Shown here: positions 22,115 to 33,109 of the stretch, piece by piece
Layout of the letters: every line of letters starts with the position of its first letter
Numbering within the stretch: position 1 is the first letter of the stretch
Assembly (NCBI GenBank): GCA_963556195.1
Contig: OY744528.1
Coordinates: 53,938,560 to 54,002,559 of the forward strand
DNA: 64,000 nucleotides
Reading direction: 5' to 3'
DNA from: Sepiola atlantica
Lineage: Eukaryota; Mollusca; Cephalopoda; Sepiida; Sepiolidae
Program-made: the position numbers and the translations under genes
Notes under the pieces: generated by a model
The model's input: the letters and a program-made list of their open reading frames with translations, nothing else
Databases searched by the model: none
What the model was told of the DNA's origin: nothing

Positions 22115-23220
22115 TGCGGATAGCAGAAGTGATACGGTCGCTAAAGAAGGGGAGTTTAAGGAAGCAAGTGTTGGTGAGAGTGTGGTGTCTACGTCTTCTG
22201 GTGTTGTTAAGGCTGGATATGGTAGTTAGGGGGAAACCGTTGGTTAATAGGGTTTGGTGGAAGGCTTCAGTGTGTGTTGTTTTATCGGAAGTAGAAGAGC
22301 ATTTGTCCTGTATGCGGGTGATTTCGGTTTGTGCGTAACTAATTTTGGATTTGAGGGGTAGTGCGGATTTGTAGTGGATGAAGAGGTTCCTGCAGGCGGG
22401 TTTTCTATAGAAAGTGGTGTGGAGAGATCCGTCGTCATTAATGCTGAGTTTGAAGTCTAGAAGTGAGAGAGAGCCTGAGGTGTTGGGGTGTTCGATGGTA
22501 AATTTAATGCGGGGGTCAGAATTATTAAATATATTAAAGATAGAGGTAGCTTTCTCTCGGGATGAAGTGAGGATCAAAATGTCTTCAACGTATCTCGAGA
22601 AGAAAGTATGAGAATGGCAGGTGCTAAGTGCTTGTTGTTCCAGTCTGTTCATGTAGGAAATGGCGAGGAGGCCGGAGAGACTGGAACCCATGGGTAGGCC
22701 AGAGACTTGTTTATATGTGTCTTGTTGGAACTTGAAGTAGGTATTATCCACAATGATACGTAGGAGCTGATGAATGTCTGTCGGGGTAAGCCCAAAACAG
22801 TCAAGATTGTTAGAGGAGATGTGGTCGGTTATGAGGTCAATGGCGGGGTGTGCGGGAATGGAAGTATAAAGGGAGACAACGTCAAGGCTGAAGATGTAGT
22901 TGTTGATGCGGAGCTGTTGGGGTTGGAGCAAGTGGAGTCCATCTAATACCTGGTCAGAGCTGCTGACATGCGCCGGGAAGGTGGGGAGTAGCGGTTTAAG
23001 TAAGTGGGAGAGGAGCCAGGAAATCTTGTAAAGAGGTCCCTCAGTACTGGAGACTATAGGTCTGATCTGTAGGTCGTTGCTGGTTTTGTGGGTTTTAATG
23101 AGATGGTAAAAGGTGGGGAGTCTACTGTTCCTAGTGGTGAGATTGAGCCTATAAGCCTTGGGGAGATTACGTCTGGAGCAAATTTGGGACCAAGCGTTGT
23201 TAATAGAGGTTTGTATGTGG
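22105..23220 (-). pseudogene. Penelope-like reverse transcriptase
   Basis: Reading from 23220 down, an open frame carries PTFYHLIKTHKTSN and RPIVSS (finger region), then SLDVVSLYTSIP (block with the first catalytic Asp), SGLPMGSSLSGLLA (the G-MGS block), FSRYVEDILIL (catalytic box) and SLLDFKLS. The catalytic box should read YVDD; here it is YVED, an Asp-to-Glu change expected to cripple the enzyme. The frame is clean to about 22105, where a shift separates it from the nuclease. The N-terminus is missing. Confidence 0.9.
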
Positions 23221-23222
23221 GT

Positions 23223-23224
<2 letters not shown>

Positions 23225-23284
<60 letters not shown>
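23225..23284. repeat. (TA)n microsatellite at the Penelope-like 5' junction
   Basis: Uninterrupted TA repeats. The element sequence starts directly at its left edge. Confidence 0.98.
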
Positions 23285-23286
<2 letters not shown>

Positions 23287-23483
23287 AAAATGAAATAAGG
23301 AAAACCAAAATATTAATTAAATATCCATCTACGTTTCACCTTAATTAGGTTTCATCAGGACGGGAGATTGAAGAAAAAAAATCTTCTTTCTTTTTTCTTT
23401 TTCTTCACTCTCCCGTCCTGATGAAACGTTCTAATAAAGGATATTTAATTATTAATATTTTGGGTTTCCTTATTTCATTTTCC
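23285..23483. repeat. imperfect palindrome with ~90-bp arms between (TA)n arrays
   Basis: The left arm begins GGAAAATGAAATAAGG and includes GGTTTCATCAGGACGGGAG. The right arm has CTCCCGTCCTGATGAAAC and ends CCTTATTTCATTTTCC. The loop (about 23379-23403) is A/T-rich. Small indels disturb the pairing in the middle of the arms. The CTGATGAAAC segment recalls a hammerhead box but lacks the rest of the core. Confidence 0.85.
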
Positions 23484-23511
23484 ATCACGTCGGAACATTT
23501 TTCCATTCTTT

Positions 23512-23514
<3 letters not shown>

Positions 23515-23563
<49 letters not shown>

Positions 23564-23578
23564 TATATATATATATAT
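23515..23578. repeat. (TA)n microsatellite
   Basis: TA repeats with one G interruption near 23562. Confidence 0.97.
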
Positions 23579-23803
23579 TTATCCCTTTAACTGAAAACAT
23601 ACAAACGATTTACTTAAATATTATTTTTAAAATTTTATCATGTTACCTTTTAGTTTTGAATCAAAAGTTTTCCCTTTTTTCTTTCTTCTTTCTTTTTCAA
23701 TATGAACAACTAGGTGAAAAGATAATCATTTCGCCTGAGTAGATTCTTGGTTTTAATAACCAAAGATCGAAACATCGTCATGTCAGTGTCGTGTCTGTAC
23801 ATG

Positions 23804-23808
<5 letters not shown>

Positions 23809-23855
<47 letters not shown>
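23809..23855. repeat. (TA)n microsatellite
   Basis: Uninterrupted TA repeats. Confidence 0.97.
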
Positions 23856-23857
<2 letters not shown>

Positions 23858-25072
23858 GAATTGTGGAACACACATGTTATGACCCATCCGTTTGTCCATT
23901 CATCCCAGATTAGATTGTTTGAATCAGAAAAACGAGAGTTTGCAAAGCCAATTATATATTAAAAAAATAGGAAAACAAAATTCAAAATTAGCCTCTTTTC
24001 GTCTGCATATCTTTCTCTCTTTGCCTCCCCAACTATGGGTTAAACAGTATTAATACTATAGGTGATATTCCCTATTCTTTAGAATAGACAATTCCAATTA
24101 TCTGTTTTATAGTTAGTTTTATTACCATTAACTGTTAATAAAGAGACACGGCGAATAATAATATTTGCTTTTCATGCATTCATATATAAATAAACAACAT
24201 TTTCTCAACCTCATGAATTTCGAATGAAGCCGTACTGAGTAATAATCAGTTCTAAGTGAGAGTCCTCTGGTGGTTGAAGGTTCAATCCCCAGTCCAGGTG
24301 ATACTAAGAATGCAATTATGAATTACTTAAAACTTCTACCCGGCCATCGTTGACGGAATGAGAGCAAGCTACTCCTGTAAATTAAGTAAAAAAGGGTTCC
24401 ATTCGAAATTCCATATAGATTCCTGAGTTGGAACGTTGTTAAAATAACGTCCAAGATAAGAACAGTAGTCCGAATAATCCAAATGATACAAAATATTTTT
24501 TGAATTAAAGTTATTTTTATTCGTATATTGCAAACCTGCAAATAAAAAACTATGCTCACAAAAACTTGGTAATTTTGTAAAATTACTAGGAAATTATTAG
24601 TTATTTAAGAAATTTTTTACCATTTCTTAATTTATTATATAATTGAGCTAAAGTATGTGTATTCTCTCATGCATACTGTGTCAGGTTCAGACCATAAACC
24701 TATGGATTTCGACCTAAATCCATTACACTAATAGTAGTTTAGGAAGAGTTGAAAAAAGACGACTGAGGTTTAATAAGAAGAGGGGGGGGTCATGAGAATA
24801 TTACATGAAAGTATGTTAAAGGCTGTATAGAAGTCTCTTGTAGGCAACAAATAAAAAGACAAAACTGAAATTTTCCTCTGCTAACCAGCAGAGAATAAGC
24901 TCGATAATTCAATACAACCCAATACACTCAAGGCCGTAATACAACTATCCTCACACTGAGAAGGGAAAATAAAAGGGGAACTCCATCTAAGCAAAAAGTG
25001 ATTTTCCTTTAAAAAAAAAGCATAACATTTTAGTTTTAGACAGGTCAAGATACTGATTGAGCCCAAAAATCC
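23856..25072. other. noncoding AT-rich sequence
   Basis: No gene was seen. A tRNA-like B-box lies near 24276 and is listed separately. A short G run occurs at 24782-24788. Confidence 0.5.
24225..24310 (+). repeat. possible SINE fragment with B-box
   Basis: GGTTCAATCCCCAG near 24276 is close to the polymerase III B-box (GGTTCRANNC), and a CTGAGTAA sequence about 45 bases upstream could be a weak A-box. There is no clear tail or target duplication. Confidence 0.3.
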
Positions 25073-25327
25073 GCAACATTTTGTTTTTTAGTGGTATTAT
25101 GTTAGGTTGGGTCTTGTCTACGACATACTAAAGGTTGGAAAAGATTGTATTATGGGTAAGTGTCAAATTCTGAATGAGACGTTTTTGATTTACAAATCAT
25201 TTTCCATTTACATGTGAAGCACTAATTCGGTCAGTTTTTATGATAAATCAATAAATCTTGGACTTTTACCCAAGTTTTCAGGGTCAATCTTTGATATGAA
25301 AGGGTTACCAGTGATGCCAAATAAACC
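25073..25327 (+). repeat. left terminal inverted repeat
   Basis: Pairs with 29069-29320 over its whole length, with scattered substitutions and a few short indels. The inner boundary falls at GATGCCAAATAAAC. Confidence 0.9.
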
Positions 25328-25461
25328 CTTATACAATATCAATGCCCATTACCCTTGTTGCATCCACCCTGATTCACTTAAATCACAGTACTTTTTCAAA
25401 ACTTTAACTCCTCCTCAACACTTTCCACTTGATCCTTTTTCATATTGTCACAATTTCCGTC

Positions 25462-28400
25462 TTAGCAATGTCCACATGCACTAGTACATCTTAGGTTATC
25501 GCATCCTTCCAAACAGTTGCAATGAATTATCTGAATCAGTGCATCTGGAGCAGGGCTTTTGTCCATCATCATTGGAACAAGTTTGTTCCCTTCCACTTTC
25601 CACCCCCACTCAGATGGCACCATTTCATCACTACATCCCATCCACTCCATAACCTGGTAGTAAGTCCACAAAGAATGAAATTTACAGGCAGAGGACGTTG
25701 GTGGGAGTCATTCTGATGTGATGAACGTCTTAACTCTCACAACTTTCTTGCAGAGCATATTGTACCTAATAGATGCCAGGGAATTTTTCTCTATCCGCAT
25801 TGAACAAAGCTACCATTGCTTACAACCATTGGTTTCCACTACATTCTGGCTTTGCTTTGATAGAGAAAATGCTTTTGAACAGTCTGTCATTGTCTTTTCT
25901 CTCTTGACGATTTGTTGGTCTTTCCTATTCCAAATACACTGGACACTGAATTGCATCCCATAAAGGCATGCAGGAACAAGAGATCATTACAAACTGCTTC
26001 GCCAAGCACCTGCTTGAGAACTTTGATATTGTAGATGTAGAATTTCGCCTTGTCAGAACAAAAATAAAATGCAGTACATTTAGAAACATATGCACGGAAC
26101 AGCAAGAGAAGGTCCGTGTCTTCTCCAATGAGGGGGGTTGATTTGAAAGCACACATATTGATGGCTGCCTTTGCAATCTCTTTCCGCTTGAATAACGTCA
26201 CAGCCTTTCTGTCGCATTCGTTCCATGATAGTCTGGATCAGTTCCTGCTTGTTTGCCACATTTGACAAGAAGTCCTCCTTTTTCCCAGCAAATTATGTTA
26301 CCTCGGTAATGTTCACCCTTCTGGCATTCAGCTTTCGACTTCACCGCTGATGAGTACAGTTCTTTATAATTGGTCAAACTTCATAACCATCAAACACGAC
26401 AGTTACTGTCCCATAGTGTTCAACAGTAAATGAGGCATAATCATTTGCAATCGAGCTGTAGATACTCCCCTCCTTCCATTTCAAATGGTGAAGAATAGAT
26501 CCTCCGTCTAGTACATTGTGCTTTGTGACTGGAACGGTTTGTGTCACAGCACTGTCCAATTTTGTTTCAACATAATTTCTGAGAGCTGCTGTCAGCTGTG
26601 GTTTGTCTGCTTGACGTAATATTGCCTTCAAGCAAAGACATTGGGTAGAGACAAAGTTCATAGGACATGAGATCATCCAGCCTTAGATCACTCATCTGTG
26701 AGACCACGAGAAAACTCTGCAATAAAAGTACTAAGTCAATGTTACGATCTGCAGAAACTTTGACATTCTTGCTCGATGCTAAAGTCTTTGTTTACAAACT
26801 CCGTTTGTGAAAGTAGGAGAAAACTGATTGTCCATCCATCTTCTGTACAATGTCTGTTCCAATTTCGAAAATGTCCTGAACATTGACATCTTCGTTAGCA
26901 GTTATCCCTGTGATAATATTGTGCAATGATTCATCGCCTGGAACCGGCTTAAAGCTGTCTAGTTGCTCTGCAATTTCCCAAGGTCTGTCTTATCACTTCT
27001 CACCTGAGAGGCAGACAACTCCTTATGTTGTTCGCTTGTTGTGTAACTTTGTGCGGTAAGTTATTGCATGGCAAGTTTGTAAGCGGATGACATAGTAGAC
27101 GACATGGCCCAAAATGTTCTCTGGTGCTCGGACATCTCACTACCCCGTGTGAGCTCACCATGGCTTTTGAGTGAGCACATTAGTGATTGCTCGGTGACAA
27201 GATCAGAGCCAAGACTAGCCCAGTATTCACTACTGCGTCTAATTGCATGAAACTCAAACAGGAAATTGTTATGTACTGCAGGATTGTCATCTTTCAAGGC
27301 ATACATCTTCTGAAGATATAGACAAGCCGACTTCAGATAATTTGGCTGACCAGTGGCTGCGAATATTGGCAGACAAGCAAAGACGGCACCGAGAAGCATT
27401 CAATCACCTGCAACAAGTACCCTAGCAATTCCTAGCATGTGCTGATAGTTTATCCATAGATTGCTGGTTTTGGAGGCCCTTACCAGTTCATCTCTTATCA
27501 AAATTAAACTGTTGTAAATCCTACCGATGGAATCTGATTCCAACAGTGACGAGTCACATTCACCAATCTCCATCAGCATGTACAGCCGCTCAAGTTTCTC
27601 TACTTGGTCTTAAAAACCAGGTTCATCCTCCATGATTTTGGCAACAATCTGACGTGTGAGACACTGATCCACCAGCAGGTGGCCACGAAATGCTTGTTGC
27701 CCTGCCTTTCTGTTCATCATGTATACAACTGCATTGTCACCATATACTGTCTCCATGATCGCCTTGAGTCCACTGCCATCCAGCAACGTCCTATATATTC
27801 GCACTCCTTATGCATCAGGTGCATCATGCCTTGCCAGCTGGGAGTAATCTGGTTGAAGTGAAAGAAAGCTTTGATGAGTTTTGCTGCGGTTTTGGGAATT
27901 GGTTGTTTATTGCTTCTTTATCATCTCTCGGAGGTAAATTGTAGTATTCACGAAGAATGTCACGTGTTTTTTCCATAAATGTCACAATGTTTGCGACACC
28001 ACAACGGCCTTTGATCACAAATAAAGAGTTTCCATATCGACTTATCAGCTTTTCTTTGAGGTACTGATTTCCATATGCTGATGATTTACTACCTCGTAAG
28101 TATTCTCCCATTTAAGCGATAAGGTCTTATATCGTTATATGTTCTTCATCGTTTTCCTTAAAGAATACACACACCCTTTCGAATGCTTCATCCCGATCAC
28201 TGTCTTTTGGTCTTCCACATTTTCGTCGTTTGGTTAATTCAACTGACGTGAACTGTCTTTGAATGCTTCACATTGTACGGTAGTTGACGTTACATGACTG
28301 GTGGTACACACAGTCTGCAGAATGAAGATCACCACCAAAATATTCGATCCGACCATGAACAGCAGTGACCCACTCATACTCTCTTGCTTTGCAATGAACA

Positions 28401-28763
28401 AGGTAGTTTGAGCAAATGCATCAGTATTCACATAGCAAATCTTTCCCTCACTTTTTCGTTTATAATCTATTTTTGTAGTATCAGTTCCACAGAAAAAGCA
28501 ATGCGTGTTACTGTCATATCGTCCTAATGAAACACGAGCGCCCCTTTTTACTGGCCAAGCAGAATCATCCTTTTTTAGGCTAAAGCAATGTCCTTTTCGT
28601 TTATGTGAACACTAGTTCCGGCTTCAACAATGACTTTGACACCTCTTTCGATATTTGCACAGTTGACACCTGCAGCACCTTTTTTGCAAAGTACTACGGT
28701 CTCATCACAGTGCAAATCCCATTCGCATAAAGGACAAGTTTCTCTACTGACGGCTGAACTCAT
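25462..28763 (-). pseudogene. multidomain transposon-borne protein (EDTD-motif, Cys-rich ends), broken
   Basis: An ATG at 28763 begins a Cys-rich N-terminus (ETCPLCEWDLHC, then VLCKKGAAGVNC). Later pieces, in order on the minus strand, are RIEYFGGDLHSADCVYHQSC near 28340-28270, MGEYLRGSKSSAYGNQYLKE (28111 on), RSSEYWASLGSDLVTEQSLM with THGELTRG-like residues (27399-27061), NVLDGGSILHHLKW and TVVFDGYEV (26676-26374), PLIGEDTDLLLLF with LLFLHAFMGCNS (26201-25887), and the tail QIIHCNCLEGCDNLRC...SACGHC ending at 25462. I recognise this order as one widespread uncharacterised family in molluscs and cnidarians. EDTD resembles the acidic motif of PIN/XPG-type nucleases, which would suit an Academ-like element; that link is inference. 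Many frameshifts and stops make it inactive. Confidence 0.75.
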
Positions 28764-29068
28764 GTTTGACCCTGAAAATATACGAAAATATATGGCGATT
28801 AGTATGGAGCTAGTGAATTGTTTGTGAGGGCAGTTTTTGATGGGGTAAAACGTGGTCTTTTTGAGTTTTTCAATTGTTTTCTCAGGAATCCTATACTCTA
28901 TAAAACAATTTAATTTATATACGGAGGTAAGGAGCCTGATTAATTGAAGAAAATAATAATTTACCACTGACACCCATATAAAATAAATCACCTATATGCC
29001 TGTTTGTGAACCTTGGTAGGTGCAATAAGGTGTTTAGGGGTCGGGTACCCCTAGATATGGTATAAAAG

Positions 29069-29320
29069 TTTGTTTGGCATCACTGGTAACCCTTTCATAT
29101 GAAAGATTGACCGTGAAAACAAGTAAAAATATAAGATTTATTGATTTATCATGAAAACTGACCGAGTTAGTACTTCACATGTAAATGGAAAATGACTTGT
29201 AAACCGAAACAAGTCATATTCGAAATTTGACACTTTCCCATTCTGCGATCTTATCCAACTTTTAGTATGTCGTAGACTAGACCCAACCTAACATAAAACC
29301 ACTAAAAAACAAAATTTTGC
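29069..29320 (-). repeat. right terminal inverted repeat
   Basis: Inverted copy of 25073-25327. The outer tip is AAAATTTTGC and the inner boundary is GTTTGTTTGGCATCACTGG. Confidence 0.9.
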
Positions 29321-32300
29321 AATTCTTTTGAGGTAGGGCAGTATATTGACCCGTCTATTTATAGATTTGTGTCGGAGGTTGTCTCCAAAGATTTAGAGTA
29401 TAAATACTTTCAACATATTTCAGGCAATCTTCATGTACTTGTTTTTAAACCTTGAAAGGAGACGAGAAATATGAAGCTCCTGTTTCAACTGGGGTTATTT
29501 TTATAAAATGGTATTTCACTGTAATTAGTTTTGTAGCAAGAGTAAGCCAAGCTGTTTTGGCTATTATCAGCGTTGTCGGGATTTAAACCCCCTTTCGTAT
29601 CATGTTTATTTAAAACTCTGTTGTGTGAATGGGGTTTCAAACGGAATTGTGTTGTTCTTTTGAGGGTGAGTGTCTTATTACATCTGTGGATAAACATTTT
29701 TTATCCTCTAGTTTGTTTATTATATCTTCAATTAGTCTAGGTTAAATACGTCAATATATTACTAACAGGTTAAACTCCTGTTTTTGTTTGATTGATAATT
29801 GCCTGAAAATTGGTAGACGTTCTATTCAATACTTAGAAGTTACCATTTCATTTTCTTGAATAAGAATTGGTTCTTAGAGCGTTTTATTTAAAGAAAGACT
29901 AAAATTATTTATAACACAATTTTGTGTTTTGAAAATATGAATATACTTGTCATAAAATGAATGTACAAGTTTAATCCCTATTAAAATGGAGGAGGTGCAA
30001 GCCTAGAAATTACTTTATAGTGTCCAGTCCGAACTTTGTTCTCCCACTTTTAGACACACAAGTCAAAAAGAATTACTTAATAATGTGTTATTTAGGATTA
30101 CTGGTTGATCTGATATGATGTAATAAAAACCCAACCAAGCAGTGAAGATAGCCCATCACTGATGACTCACATCAAAGCATCTTTGAGGTTATTAGAATGA
30201 AAGGCTACTGCATTGAAATTACATCAGGTTTGTTACATCTATATAGACGTCTGGTATGATTGTTTGAGAATTTAATATTTAATAATTTTAGAGACAATAA
30301 AATGTTATTTGAGAGTAAAAGAAACATCCAGCACCTGTTAAATATAGATCAAAACATACTTATATAGATATTGAACAAATATAAAAAAATATATCAAAGT
30401 AATTTATAGAAGATAATACAATGCAGAGGTGTAACAGATAAACACAAACTGAAGCAAATTAATGGTGGAATGAGTTTTGCAGTTTCTACATTTTTTATTA
30501 ATACAATATATTTATTTTTACAATCTTACTTGCGTCAGTGTTGTTTGATGGAAGTTCCGTATAATATGATATTTCGGGAAGAACATTTCCCTTCTTTACA
30601 TGTGTGTTCAACCTTTATTCAAACGTGCATAAGAAGACTGTTACCGGTGAGGGCTATACGGCAAAAAATGAAATGTATTTTAAATCAAATTAAAAAGGTT
30701 TTTAAAATCTTGCTTTAAATCCATTGTTCGTCTCCAATTTTATTAGTGCCAATATCAATATTAATATTCTTTTTTTATTTCATTTTATAAACGTTTTAAT
30801 TTTTTTATTTTGAATTTAATTTTATTTATTTCCTGCACGTTTCAGCATTTAGTTTTAGTTTAATTAATTAATTAAAAATGTTCTTGACAAGGGGAACAAC
30901 TCCATTGAGAGTAGTCGCCCTTGCTAGTAAGATCTGTTTTTTTTATTATTATTATTAGAAAGTGAGTATTCTCGGTCTAAGCTAATAAGCTTAGAGTTTT
31001 AAATATTTATTTTTAAAAAATTAAATGTTGTCATTTTAAAATGTGATATAATATGAACCTGACATTTGTTTTAAATAAAGTAGTTATATAATAAAATAGT
31101 TCCTTTTTATATAATGGAATCAAAATTTAACTCATTCTACACCGGAGTCGCTGCTTTATATATAAGGATTCTTTATTTTCTGTTCATTGACCATGATGAC
31201 ATAGTATTCTTAAGTGGCAACATTAGGTACTTCTTAGACATTTCTGGTATTCGTCTCACATGCAAAATTAGATTCAGCTCAAGCTGAACAGTGCTTTCAG
31301 CTAGCACTGCTTTCATTACACAAATGAAGGAAGAGCACGGTCAACCACTGTCGCTTGTGGCACCTCCCCTCATGTAAAGGAGAGCCAGAAAGGTGTGGAG
31401 TTTTTCTCACAAGACCTGACTATCACAAGATGCCCAGTTCCATATTAAAATAGTGGGAAGGTGATTTAATAGAATTTAGTGATGACATTCTAAACAAAAA
31501 TATTTTCAGAAAATGTTTAAGCCCAAAATGTAAAACACGTTTTGTTTTATATATACTAGCTATCTTAACACTGTTTGAAAAAACAATCAAAAACAAACCT
31601 TGACCTACTTTTAATAGTGAATTCTGATCTCATTTTGGGCATAAATCACCGGTTTCATATGCCCTTGTTAATAAAGGAAAAGTATAAAACTAAAATACAT
31701 ATCCATCATAAAAAGTGTTTAATAATCATTGCTAAAATAACTTGCATTGTTATGCAAGTACTCTTCATATAGTAACCACATTTGAAAATTTACAATACAC
31801 AGAATAGATAGATAACATATTCTACATGTAACTTAGCTCAATAATGAACATCCATGAAAATTTTACAAATGTTTATAATATTTTAAAAGAATACTAATTC
31901 TTTTAAAATATTATAAACATTTGTAAAAGTTTTCATTGTTATTTATTTTATACTTTCTTTTATCTATTATCATCTTAGTTTAAAATATTCTAAATTTATC
32001 TGTTTGTTTCTGCTTTATTTAAAGGAAGGGTTAAATTTTGTCTGCCAGTCAATATATTCATTTATTTTAATTTCCATCTAACAAAAAGGAGTAAGATTCT
32101 GTCCGCCAATGTATTCATTTTTACCGAATATCTCTTTGAGGAATATTCCGTGAATTAGCAATGTCAAAAACTTGACAAAAATCTGTTGGAATTTTCTTCA
32201 TTTGATTTTCCTCTTTTTCCTCCGGTTTTTCCTATTTGATTGCCTTTCTCATAATCATAATTGTCTGCCCGAAGCAATTGAATAGATTTGTTCGATACAA

Positions 32301-32689
32301 CGAATAACAATAGAATAAAACAGAATTTTTCATTTACTGTTTTAAGAAGTATTTTAAAAATCATAGAAATTACGATCGGACAACTTATTATAATAATAAA
32401 GATGATTTTCTATGATAAAAATAATCTGGCACAATCTAAATAATTTTAAATTAATGATTTCTATGAATTCATATGTGAAAGAGAGTTGGGTCCTTTAACC
32501 ACACTGACGACTTTGTTATTAATTAGCAACCGATACAACAGATTGGCAGCAGCAGCAAGGAATTGAATATTCACTTATGCAGTATTAAGAATATTACTAA
32601 TAAAGTGAAAATAAATGTTCACCAATTTAAAAATTAAAAATTAAAAAAATATTATGTTCCAATTTTAAACCAAACAAGCATAATGAAAA
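29321..32689. other. noncoding sequence, no gene recognised
   Basis: AT-rich with no long frame. A GC-richer block at about 31130-31460 has no coding signal and no recognised repeat identity. A strong hairpin lies at 31854-31936. The 82-codon frame at 30470 shows no family feature. Confidence 0.5.
31854..31936. repeat. ~40-bp inverted repeat with 3-nt loop
   Basis: The left arm 31854-31892 and right arm 31896-31936 pair throughout, except for a one-base indel near the base. The arms contain ACAAATGTTTATAATATTTT and its complement. Confidence 0.9.
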
Positions 32690-33105
32690 CATGAAATAAC
32701 AATAAAAATAGAATAGTAAAAACATAGTAAAAAAATAAAAAATCATAGTAAAAACTTGGAAAAACAATAAATACAGAATAGTCAAGACATGAACGACAAT
32801 AAAAACAGCATAGACAAGACATGGAAAGACAATGAAAACAGCATAGTCAAGACATGAAAAGACAATAAAAACAGCATAGTCAAGACATGAACGAAAATTA
32901 AAACAGCATAGTCAATACATAGAAAGACAATAAAAGAAGCATAGTAAAAATATGAAAAGACAATAAAAACAGCATAGTGAAGAATGGAAAGACAATAAAA
33001 ACAGAAGTCAAGACATGGAAAGACAATAAAAATAGCATAGTCAAAACATGGATAGACAATAAGAACAGCATAGTCAAGATATGGAAAGACAATAAAAACA
33101 GTTAC
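32690..33105. repeat. 33-bp minisatellite, array 1
   Basis: Units carry AACAGCATAGTCAAGACATG followed by GAAAGACAATAAA, with period 33. The left third is degenerate and the right part well kept. The right end is AATAAAAACAGTTA, the same as in array 2. Because the period is 11 codons, the minus strand reads as a hydrophobic repeat (LTMLFLLSFHV) that stays open. That is a by-product, not a gene. Confidence 0.95.
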
Positions 33106-33109
33106 TGAG

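Larger units (their letters stand above)
21690..23222 (-). mobile_element. Penelope-like retroelement, 5'-truncated at a (TA)n array
   Basis: On the minus strand the RT starts in mid-protein immediately beside the (TA)n array at 23225-23284, and the GIY-YIG endonuclease ends near 21695. RT followed by a C-terminal GIY-YIG nuclease defines the Penelope-like class with endonuclease, known from many molluscs and other animals. No flanking element-like terminal repeat was identified with certainty, although hammerhead-like motifs, typical of this class, occur elsewhere in the window. Confidence 0.9.
25073..29320 (-). mobile_element. 4.2-kb DNA transposon with ~250-bp terminal inverted repeats, superfamily unassigned
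   Basis: The left end (25073-25327) and right end (29069-29320) are inverted copies, about 85% identical by eye. Shared blocks are GCAA(C/A)ATTTTGTTTTTTAG at the tips, GTTAGGTTGGGTCT, CATTTTCCATTTACATGTGA and GAAAGGGTTACCAGTGATGC at the inner ends. One long protein is encoded between them on the minus strand. Flanking bases AATCC and AATTC may be a damaged target duplication, but this is weak. The long repeats plus a single large gene indicate an autonomous DNA element, now decayed. Confidence 0.82.

Noticed and set aside
23054..23348. Tyr-Ile repeat frames on both strands
   Set aside because: Translation of the (TA)n array; the coding signal at the left belongs to the Penelope-like RT in another frame.
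24225..24310. Functional tRNA gene
   Set aside because: Only a B-box-like match; no cloverleaf could be drawn.
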